DNA from: Spirochaetaceae bacterium | GTDB lineage: Bacteria > Spirochaetota > Spirochaetia > B11-G9 | Direction of reading: 5' to 3' | NCBI GenBank assembly: GCA_030633365.1 | Contig: DAOVSY010000092.1 | Coordinates: forward strand, 1-9,522 | DNA: 9,522 nucleotides | Part shown: one piece after another, positions 1 to 5,689 of the stretch | How positions within the stretch are numbered: position 1 is the first letter of the stretch | Layout: the number at the start of each line of letters is the position of its first letter | Made by a program: the position numbers and the translations under genes | Notes under the pieces: generated by a model | Seen by the model: the letters and a program-made list of their open reading frames with translations, nothing else | Told to the model about the DNA's origin: nothing | Databases searched by the model: none

Positions 1-43
1 TTAAAGTAATTTTTGCTATTTTTTTTCCTAATGATTTTTTCAT
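1..43 (-). CDS. N-terminal start of an unidentified protein (cut by window edge)
   Basis: Reading the minus strand from the ATG at 43-41 gives 14 codons, MKKSLGKKIAKITL, with no stop before the window ends. An AAGGAAG Shine-Dalgarno sequence lies at 54-48, a few bases before the ATG, and supports a real start. The short lysine-rich start followed by a turn to hydrophobic residues is what a membrane or exported protein often begins with. It resembles the start of many methyl-accepting chemotaxis proteins, but 14 residues cannot establish that. The gene is divergent from the MarR-type regulator, so the two could share a control region at 44-113. Confidence 0.55.
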   Translation of the reverse strand, partial: MKKSLGKKIAKITL

Positions 44-57
44 CTGACTTCCTTATA

Positions 58-86
58 TTGGTATGGTATAGCATAAAAAATATACT
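58..86 (+). promoter_or_regulatory. Putative sigma70 promoter of the MarR-type gene
   Basis: TTGGTA at 58-63 and TATACT at 81-86 are separated by exactly 17 bases, giving a plausible -35/-10 pair. The transcript would start near base 93 and reach an AGGTG ribosome-binding site at 102-106 about ten bases later. TATAGCA occurs twice (67-73 and 88-94), 21 bases apart, flanking the -10 box. This could be a regulator site or chance in AT-rich DNA. Confidence 0.45.
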
Positions 87-113
87 TTATAGCAGTAATA
101 TAGGTGTTTATTT

Positions 114-764
114 GTGCTATGTCAATGTAAAGCGCTGGATTATATTATGAAATCATATTATTATCGTTTTATGGAAAATGAACAGATTATAGTGGTAGAG
201 CAATTAATTTCCCTTTACCGAGCTTACATAGAGGAAAAAGAGAATCCTGCTGATGACTGGAAAGCAGATTTTGGCAGATGGCTGTTAGACCCAAAATCAG
301 TACATACTTCAAATGATCATTCCGGTATGGGACAGGAGAATACATTTATAGGCATGATGCTTATTGCTTTAGGCAATTTGACCCGAAATAGGGTAAATAA
401 GCTGATTAATGAATCCCCCTTTTCCACAATAATGGATTATCAATTTCTCCTGGTACTTGATCAGCATGGAAGTATGAAAAAATCAGAATTAATTTCCATC
501 AACTATATGGAAATGTCATCGGGGATTGAGGTCATAAAGCGCCTCTTAAAACATAATTGGGTTTTTGAAGAAATTAATATAAATGATAAGCGGTCAAAAC
601 TTGTAACAATATCAGCAGATGGAAAGGATATATTAAAAGAATATCAGGATAAGGTCTACAATCTCTATTCATCATTCAGTTCAGGTTTAGGGTCCAAACA
701 AAAGGGAAATGCATTGTACTATCTGGAATTATTAACTAATAATAATTCTAAAAATTTTCTTTAA
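114..764 (+). CDS. MarR-family winged-helix transcriptional regulator
   Basis: The protein is a cytoplasmic DNA-binding regulator of the MarR type. Counting from the in-frame ATG at 171 (197 residues), residues about 85-150 form the winged helix-turn-helix: a first helix with MDYQFLLVLDQHG, the MKKSELI and SGIEVIKRLLKH helices, then a beta wing containing the family-typical DKRSKLV (139-145) followed by ISADGKDIL. The N- and C-terminal helices would form the dimer interface. The start is uncertain. GTG at 114 has AGGTG seven bases upstream and fits the predicted transcript start. ATG at 147 has only a weak GGA upstream. ATG at 171 has no visible ribosome-binding site, although the protein downstream of it looks most like the family. 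The gene is divergent from the truncated gene at the left edge and separated by 205 bases from the epimerase. Its targets are unknown and no link to the sugar locus is visible. Confidence 0.82.
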   Translation: MLCQCKALDYIMKSYYYRFMENEQIIVVEQLISLYRAYIEEKENPADDWKADFGRWLLDPKSVHTSNDHSGMGQENTFIGMMLIALGNLTRNRVNKLINESPFSTIMDYQFLLVLDQHGSMKKSELISINYMEMSSGIEVIKRLLKHNWVFEEININDKRSKLVTISADGKDILKEYQDKVYNLYSSFSSGLGSKQKGNALYYLELLTNNNSKNFL

Positions 765-871
765 AGAGTGTTATTTTTATAAATTTATTATAATTTGTAT
801 TTCTTTGAAACATAATTTCCTTTTGTTTGATAATAGAGTTGTCTTATAAGATTTTTGATTTAATATTTTCC

Positions 872-900
872 TTGACAGCGTATTTCCCTTGTTCTATCAT
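872..900 (+). promoter_or_regulatory. Strong sigma70 promoter of the epimerase gene
   Basis: A consensus -35 box TTGACA (872-877) and a near-consensus -10 box TATCAT (895-900) are separated by 17 bases. Transcription would start near 907, giving a leader of about 63 bases before the ATG at 970. The rest of the 205-base spacer (765-871) is very AT-rich. I see no GC-rich terminator after the MarR-type gene and no further gene in it. Confidence 0.75.
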
Positions 901-907
901 TTTGTAA

Positions 908-921
908 TATAAGCACTTACA
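908..921 (+). promoter_or_regulatory. Candidate LacI-type operator at the epimerase promoter
   Basis: TATAAGCACTTACA is an imperfect inverted repeat (TAAG/CTTA around a central CA) that begins seven bases after the -10 box. It matches the TGTAACCGGTTACA operators of the divergent promoter region at 10 of 14 positions and has the TAA-N4-TTA frame typical of LacI-family operators. Its position, over or just past the expected transcription start, is where a repressor would act. Binding by the LacI-type protein encoded at 2234-3253 is an inference. A CcpA-like global regulator or no regulator at all are alternatives. Confidence 0.35.
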
Positions 922-969
922 GTATGCTCTAACTAAATATGTAGAAAATTAGATGGGAGATTAACTGCA

Positions 970-2268
970 ATGGATCTTGAAAAAATTAAAACATGGAAAA
1001 AAGAACTGACACATCATCTTGAGGAGGAATTACTTCCCTTCTGGACAAATAGATGCTGGGATTCTTCCAATGGTGGATATAATACCCAGTTTGATAAATT
1101 TGGGAATGATTCAGGCGTGGATGAAAAATCGCTTCTTGCACATATGCGAATGATATACTCTTTGTCTATATCTCATTTTTATGGACATGATCCTGATGGG
1201 ATTTGTGCTGGTCTTGCAAAAAAAGGAGTCGATTTTGCCATTAACAATTATTGGGATACGGTTAATGGAGGATTTTATTGGCTTTTTGACAGAAAGAATA
1301 ATATTCTTATAGATAAAAAAATTGTGTATGGGCATAGCTTTGCAATCTATGCTCTGGCCACTTACTCAAAAGTTTTTGGAGATACTGTTGCACTTGAATA
1401 TGCAGAAAAATGTTTTAATCTTCTTCAAATTCATGCTGCTGAAACAGCTTATGGTGGGTACCTGGAAATGTTTGAACAAGATTGGACTGTGTGTAGGGCT
1501 GGCAGCGGGGGCGGAGACAGGAAGACTCTCGATGTACATATGCACTTAATGGAAGCTTTCACAGCTCTTTACTCAGCCAGTGGTAAAGCAATTCATGGAA
1601 GAAAATTAAAAGAGATTATCGAGATTCTAATTAAAAAAATTATACATCCGGAATACAAAACCGGTATTCCTCAGTTTAATATAAAGTGGGAGGTTGTTCC
1701 GCAAATAAAATTTGATATTGTATGGGGCTGGGATAGATTCGAGGAAGAAGATAATCAGAAAAGTAATTCTCTGGATAATACCTCCTATGGGCATAATGTT
1801 GAGTTTTTTTGGTTACTGCTTGATTCTCTTAAATTACTGGGTGAGAATTCTGATGACTATAAAGATTTATTTAAAACTATACTTAAACATGCAGTCACAA
1901 ACGGAATAGATTATTCAAATGGTGGTGTCTATGTCGAAGGTTCACATGATGGAACAAAAGTCTACGATATGACAAAAGAATTTTGGCAGCAGGCAGAATT
2001 CCTAATAGGAATGCTCACGGCCTATACTCTTTATAAAGATGAGAAATATCTGGCTGGATATGAAAATATTCATAATTTTGTAATGAAGTATGTAATTAAG
2101 CATGAGGTTGGAGAGTGGTTGCCATTACTAACACGGGAAGGGATACCTATCTGGGAGCATATGAGCCATTCCTGGAAGATAAATTATCATTCTATAAGAG
2201 CTGCTGTATTATCAATTGAACTATTGGATAAAATTATTCAGATAGATCCGGACACGATTCCCTTATAA
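970..2268 (+). CDS. AGE-family sugar 2-epimerase/isomerase, cellobiose/mannose 2-epimerase-like
   Basis: This is a cytoplasmic (alpha/alpha)6-barrel enzyme of the N-acylglucosamine 2-epimerase superfamily, whose members epimerise the C2 centre of aldoses or isomerise aldose to ketose. Family landmarks are Arg60 in MRMIYS, His122 in VYGHSFAIYAL, His190/His192 and Glu195 in DVHMHLMEAF, His275 and Glu278 in TSYGHNVEFFW, Trp339/Glu343 in FWQQAEF, and Trp402/His407/Arg410 in HSWKINYHSIR. The SYGHNVE and late WK..YH patterns are nearer to cellobiose or mannose 2-epimerases than to classical N-acylglucosamine epimerases. At 432 residues it is slightly longer than usual, with extra sequence between about 230 and 272 (IKFDIVWGWDRF and an acidic stretch). 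GGGAG at 955-959 sets the ATG start. It has its own promoter and a candidate operator. Its end overlaps the converging lacI-type gene by 35 bases. The exact substrate is unknown. Confidence 0.88.
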   Translation: MDLEKIKTWKKELTHHLEEELLPFWTNRCWDSSNGGYNTQFDKFGNDSGVDEKSLLAHMRMIYSLSISHFYGHDPDGICAGLAKKGVDFAINNYWDTVNGGFYWLFDRKNNILIDKKIVYGHSFAIYALATYSKVFGDTVALEYAEKCFNLLQIHAAETAYGGYLEMFEQDWTVCRAGSGGGDRKTLDVHMHLMEAFTALYSASGKAIHGRKLKEIIEILIKKIIHPEYKTGIPQFNIKWEVVPQIKFDIVWGWDRFEEEDNQKSNSLDNTSYGHNVEFFWLLLDSLKLLGENSDDYKDLFKTILKHAVTNGIDYSNGGVYVEGSHDGTKVYDMTKEFWQQAEFLIGMLTAYTLYKDEKYLAGYENIHNFVMKYVIKHEVGEWLPLLTREGIPIWEHMSHSWKINYHSIRAAVLSIELLDKIIQIDPDTIPL

Positions 2269-3253
2269 TTAATTCGGGTTCAATTACTATTTGACCTGCT
2301 TTACTATGTTTATCCTTTAGTCTGGCAAGAAGTTGTTCGGCTGCAATTGCCCCCAATCTGTATTTGGGCTGATGAATAGTGGTAATAGGGATTCTGTATC
2401 TTTCTGCAAAGGAAACATCGTCAAATCCGACAACGGCTACTTGTTCCGGTATTGAAATACCTTCATCAATAAGACCATCGATAACTCCAAAAGCTATAAA
2501 ATCATTCAGGGCAAATATACCACAGCTATGTGTCATATTTTTAAAATATTCTGCATGTTCTTTAATAAAATTATATCCATCCTGCTGTCTGTATATTTCT
2601 GTAAAAAGTTTAACTTTTATATTGCTGGAGTTATGTCTGCCAATCTCCCTATAGAATCCTGAAACACGATCATCTGATGTTTGATGTTCGAACCCTTTCA
2701 GACATATAATCTCTTTAAATTTATTCTCAATAAGTAATCTTGTTCCCATTTCTGCACCAATAACATTATCAGATGTTACAAAACATTGTTCGGAGTCAGT
2801 ATCTCTGTAATTCATAAAAACTACAGGGGTAGTACTTTTTTTTAGCATTTTGAATATTGAAGCTTCAGTATCAATAGGTGCAATTAATAGACCATCAACC
2901 TGGTTCCTGTAGAGTTTTTCTATAATATCCTGCTCTTTTCCCTTATCCCAGTTAGAGCTTGTAAGAAACATAATGTATCCATTTTGATGAAGTACAGCTT
3001 CAATTCCTCTGGCGATTTCTGTAAAAAATGGATTTGCAAGATCTTCAATTACTACACCAATAATATGAGATTTTTTATTTGTAAGTGCTCTCGCCAGATT
3101 ACTCGGTTGATAATTATGAGTCTCAATAATTTCCAGAATTTTCTGTCTGGTTTTAGAGTTTACCTTATCCGAGTCATTTAAAACTCTGGATACTGTTGCT
3201 TTTGAAACTCCTGCTATTCTGGAGATATCATCTATATTAAGTTTCTTGTTCAT
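2234..3253 (-). CDS. LacI-family transcriptional repressor of the sugar locus
   Basis: The 339-residue protein has the full LacI/GalR layout. The helix-turn-helix is at residues 7-26 (IDDISRIAGVSKATVSRVLN), the hinge helix around PSNLARAL (50-57), then a periplasmic-binding-protein-like effector domain. That domain includes ANPFF (73-77), DDRVSGF (194-200, with the sugar-contacting Arg196), NDFIAFG (250-256) and VGFDD (275-279). Such proteins bind CG-centred palindromes and leave them, or occasionally bind them, with a sugar effector. The two TGTAACCGGTTACA sites at 5521-5534 and 5643-5656 are the obvious targets. It is the last gene of the minus operon, starting three bases after the dehydrogenase stop codon with no good Shine-Dalgarno sequence, so it is probably translated by coupling at a low level. 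Its own operon is under the operator, implying autoregulation. The 3' end overlaps the convergent epimerase gene. Confidence 0.95.
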   Translation of the reverse strand: MNKKLNIDDISRIAGVSKATVSRVLNDSDKVNSKTRQKILEIIETHNYQPSNLARALTNKKSHIIGVVIEDLANPFFTEIARGIEAVLHQNGYIMFLTSSNWDKGKEQDIIEKLYRNQVDGLLIAPIDTEASIFKMLKKSTTPVVFMNYRDTDSEQCFVTSDNVIGAEMGTRLLIENKFKEIICLKGFEHQTSDDRVSGFYREIGRHNSSNIKVKLFTEIYRQQDGYNFIKEHAEYFKNMTHSCGIFALNDFIAFGVIDGLIDEGISIPEQVAVVGFDDVSFAERYRIPITTIHQPKYRLGAIAAEQLLARLKDKHSKAGQIVIEPELIIRESCPDLSE

Positions 3254-3256
3254 TTC

Positions 3257-4420
3257 TTAAAAATCCAAAGTTGTCCACTTCTTATCAGATTTGTTATTCT
3301 TAATTATTGATTCAATAAATGAAAGACCAAGCACTCCCTGATCTGCGTCAGGATAATCCCATCCAGATTTACCACCATTACATGGTTTTTTGTTGCTTGC
3401 AATACATTTTATAGCCTTAAAACCAGCTTTATATATATTAGCAAATGCACAAATTAATCCTTCAGGATGTCCTCCTGGTAGATTTGCAGCATTTTTCGCA
3501 TCATCACAAATAGCTTCTGATCCTTTCTTGTATATGGTGCTGGTTCCATCAGGATTTAATTTTTCCAGGGTTTCTGGATATTCCTGATCCCAGGACAGTC
3601 CTCCCCTTGTTCCGTATATTTTTATTCTAAGTGCATTCCCTTCTCCGGTTGAAACCTGGGATGCATGTAATATTCCTTTAACATTATCAGTAAAGTGAAT
3701 TAACACAGATCCAGCGTCATCAAGGGGATTCTCTGGTATAGATGAACCCAGATCTGCACATACCTCTTTTGGAATAAGGTTTGTGATTGTCTGAACCAGA
3801 TTCAGGGCATGTATTCCGACATCCATCATGGTACAGGAAGGGCCTGAAATATCAGGATCCAGATGCCAGGTTTTAAATAATTCAGGATTATCAATAAGTG
3901 GTGAAAGCCACCCTTGAGTATATTCAACAACAATTCTTACTAATTCCCCTATATCTCCTGAATGAACAATATGTCTTGCCTGTTTTATCATTGGATATCC
4001 TGTGTAGCCATGAGTAATAGCAAATATCAGATTATTTTTTTCAGAGGTCTCCTTTATATCTATTGCCTGCTTTAAGGATATTGCCATTGGCTTATCAGAA
4101 AAAACATGAATTCCGGCTTTGAGAAAGGCAAGAGAGATATCATAGTGAGATGAATTGGGGGTAGCAACAATAACGAAATCTATTCTTTCCTCAAGGGGGA
4201 GTGATAGTTCTTTTTCGAGCATTACTTTGTAATCAGGATAAGATCTCCCTTCCTTTATATTTAGTTCGCCACCTCGCGTTATACTTTTTTCAGGATTCTT
4301 TGAGAAAACCCCGGCAACTATTTCTGCCTCTCTATCCAGAGATGCTGCAGCAATGTGGACATATCCAATAAATGAATTTTTTCCTGCTCCAAGTATTCCA
4401 CCTTTCAGTATTTTGTTCAT
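3257..4420 (-). CDS. Gfo/Idh/MocA-family NAD(P)-dependent sugar/cyclitol dehydrogenase
   Basis: The 387-residue protein has an N-terminal Rossmann domain with a glycine-rich GAGKNSFIG motif (11-19), ATPNSSH (86-92) and the family DKP motif (Asp109-Lys110-Pro111). A C-terminal alpha/beta domain follows. Lys110 with Asp200 and His204 in MMDVGIH matches the Lys/Asp/His catalytic set of inositol-dehydrogenase-like members, which oxidise a ring hydroxyl to a ketone with NAD(P). LPGGHPEGLICAFANIY (314-330) is a conserved C-terminal signature of one subgroup. The ATG at 4420 is chosen because AAAAGGAG lies just upstream on the minus strand and the Rossmann fold begins at once. A longer reading from 4507 would add 29 residues without family character and overlap the upstream gene. 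It sits 22 bases behind the TIM-barrel gene and 3 before the repressor. Substrate is unknown; known relatives act on inositols, glucosides, anhydrosugars or other pyranosides. Confidence 0.92.
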   Translation of the reverse strand: MNKILKGGILGAGKNSFIGYVHIAAASLDREAEIVAGVFSKNPEKSITRGGELNIKEGRSYPDYKVMLEKELSLPLEERIDFVIVATPNSSHYDISLAFLKAGIHVFSDKPMAISLKQAIDIKETSEKNNLIFAITHGYTGYPMIKQARHIVHSGDIGELVRIVVEYTQGWLSPLIDNPELFKTWHLDPDISGPSCTMMDVGIHALNLVQTITNLIPKEVCADLGSSIPENPLDDAGSVLIHFTDNVKGILHASQVSTGEGNALRIKIYGTRGGLSWDQEYPETLEKLNPDGTSTIYKKGSEAICDDAKNAANLPGGHPEGLICAFANIYKAGFKAIKCIASNKKPCNGGKSGWDYPDADQGVLGLSFIESIIKNNKSDKKWTTLDF

Positions 4421-4442
4421 ACTTTTCTCCTTTTGATCCAAT

Positions 4443-5492
4443 CTATTGTAACCCGAGGATTCTTCTATTTTTATTTTCATCTGATTCTCCACCAGCAAAA
4501 TCATCAAATGCTCTTTTTGCCGTTTGTATAATCATTGAATTAATAAATGGTGCTCCCTCTCGTGCTCCCTGCTCTGAATCCTTTATACAGCATTCCCATT
4601 CCATTACTGCCCATGAATTAAAATTATTTTCAGAAAGTGTGGTAAATACTTTCTGAAAGTCAACCTGTCCATCACCGAGGCTTCTAAATCTTCCTGCCCT
4701 TTCCAGCCATGGGCTATATCCTCCATAAACACCGGTTTTTCCACTTGGATTAAACTCAGCATCTTTAACATGAAAAGCTTTGATGTAAGGAGCATAAATT
4801 TTTATGTATTCAATATAATCCAGGCATTGTAAAATAAAATGTGAAGGATCATAAAGAATTTTTACTCTATTATGATTTCCGGTTGCATGAAGGAAGCGTT
4901 CAAATGTAATGCCATCATGAAGATCTTCCCCGGGGTGTATTTCATAAGCAAGATCTATTTCATAATCTTCAGCTGTGTTAAGTACAGGCTGCCATAATTT
5001 TGCAAGTTCTTTAAATCCCTGCTCTACAAGACCTGCAGGTCTTTGGGGCCATGGATACATAAGATGCCACATTAAAGCTCCAGAAAAAGTTGGCAGAACT
5101 TTGAGACCCAGATTGGCCGAGGCTTTAATAGATTTCTGCATCTTTTGTACAGCCCATTTCTGTCTATCAGTAGAGTTATTTCTATATTCTGGTTCAGTAA
5201 ATACATCAAAAAGTTCGTCATATGCCGGATGCACGGCTATTAACTGACCAAAAAGGTGAGTTGCCAGTTCTGTAATTTCCAAATTATTACATTTCCCTCT
5301 AAGTTCATCACAATAATCTTTCGATTCTGCAGCAATATCAATATCAATTAAAGATTTTTCATTTGCAGGTATTTGAACACCTTTGTATCCAAGTGATTTT
5401 GCCCAGTTCGTAATATTTTCGAGATTATTAAATGGAGCTTCATCCCTTAAAAATTGTGCAAGAAAGATTGCAGGGCCTTTTATATCTTCCAT
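4443..5492 (-). CDS. Xylose-isomerase-like TIM-barrel sugar isomerase/epimerase
   Basis: This 349-residue protein belongs to the AP-endonuclease-2/xylose-isomerase-like TIM-barrel family (sugar phosphate isomerase/epimerase, IolE/IolI-like). A divalent-metal site is visible in the usual barrel order: Glu184 in AYEIHPGED, Asp215 and His218 in LYDPSHF, His241 in AFHVKDAE and Glu298 in VMEWECC. His79 (THLFGQ) and His88 (AVHPAYD) lie near the predicted active-site mouth. The C-terminus runs RAFDDFAGGESDENKNRR. It is first in the operon. ATG at 5492 has AAGGAG six bases upstream and lies about 42 bases from the predicted transcription start. Pairing with a Gfo/Idh dehydrogenase recurs in inositol and keto-glycoside pathways, where the barrel enzyme isomerises, dehydrates or eliminates from the keto-sugar. 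Which of these happens here cannot be read from sequence. Confidence 0.9.
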   Translation of the reverse strand: MEDIKGPAIFLAQFLRDEAPFNNLENITNWAKSLGYKGVQIPANEKSLIDIDIAAESKDYCDELRGKCNNLEITELATHLFGQLIAVHPAYDELFDVFTEPEYRNNSTDRQKWAVQKMQKSIKASANLGLKVLPTFSGALMWHLMYPWPQRPAGLVEQGFKELAKLWQPVLNTAEDYEIDLAYEIHPGEDLHDGITFERFLHATGNHNRVKILYDPSHFILQCLDYIEYIKIYAPYIKAFHVKDAEFNPSGKTGVYGGYSPWLERAGRFRSLGDGQVDFQKVFTTLSENNFNSWAVMEWECCIKDSEQGAREGAPFINSMIIQTAKRAFDDFAGGESDENKNRRILGLQ

Positions 5493-5512
5493 GAATTGCT
5501 CCTTGTTCTATT

Positions 5513-5542
5513 CTACTAATTGTAACCGGTTACAATTAGTAG
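5513..5542. promoter_or_regulatory. Operator O1: 30-bp perfect palindrome at the minus-strand promoter
   Basis: The core TGTAACCGGTTACA (5521-5534) is a CG-centred palindrome typical of LacI-family operators. The symmetry continues outward without a mismatch to 5513 and 5542, giving 15-base arms. It begins within the -10 box (5541-5546) and covers the expected start point of the minus-strand operon, so a bound repressor would block RNA polymerase. The likely ligand is the LacI-type protein encoded at 2234-3253. Confidence 0.85.
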
Positions 5543-5568
5543 TGTATCATAATTTTGAATATGTTCAA
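5541..5568 (-). promoter_or_regulatory. Promoter of the isomerase-dehydrogenase-repressor operon
   Basis: On the minus strand TTGAAC (5568-5563) and TACACT (5546-5541) are separated by 16 bases. A TG one base before the -10 makes it an extended -10 promoter (TGATACACT). The expected start is near 5534, inside operator O1. The leader to the ATG at 5492 is about 42 bases and carries AAGGAG. Confidence 0.7.
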
Positions 5569-5613
5569 GTTTTTTAGTTAATATAGTAGCAATATACGCA
5601 ACAAAAAAAATGT

Positions 5614-5642
5614 TTGACTTGTAAAAAACTCCATGCTACAAT
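5614..5642 (+). promoter_or_regulatory. Promoter of the ABC transporter operon
   Basis: TTGACT (5614-5619) and TACAAT (5637-5642) are separated by 17 bases. TG at 5634-5635 gives an extended -10 (TGCTACAAT). Transcription would start near 5649, within operator O2, which shares its first base with the last base of the -10 box. No terminator is visible between the two divergent promoters. Confidence 0.78.
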
Positions 5643-5657
5643 TGTAACCGGTTACAA
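5642..5657. promoter_or_regulatory. Operator O2 at the transporter promoter
   Basis: TTGTAACCGGTTACAA is a perfect 16-bp palindrome with the same 14-base core as O1. The two centres are 122 bp apart. It abuts the -10 box of the plus-strand promoter and covers the expected transcription start, a standard repressor position. Unlike O1, the symmetry stops directly outside the core. Confidence 0.85.
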
Positions 5658-5689
5658 AGATAGTTTGCATTCCGGAGTAAACCATTATT

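Noticed and set aside
765..871. Possible terminator or small RNA in the AT-rich spacer after the MarR-type gene
   Set aside because: Only A-T inverted repeats are present, with no GC-containing stem followed by a T-run, and no conserved RNA motif is seen.
4421..4507. A longer N-terminus for the Gfo/Idh dehydrogenase, starting at 4507 on the minus strand
   Set aside because: It would overlap the TIM-barrel gene by 65 bases, adds 29 residues without Rossmann character and has no ribosome-binding site. The ATG at 4420 has AAAAGGAG and begins at the fold.
4372..4656. 94-codon plus-strand open frame across the dehydrogenase/TIM-barrel junction
   Set aside because: It is antisense to two well-supported genes, has no ribosome-binding site and its composition is that of a shadow frame.
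5650..5683. Possible leader hairpin pairing GGTTAC of operator O2 with GTAAACC over the ATPase ribosome-binding site
   Set aside because: Only six pairs with a bulge and a long loop; too weak to claim a riboswitch or attenuator without covariation.
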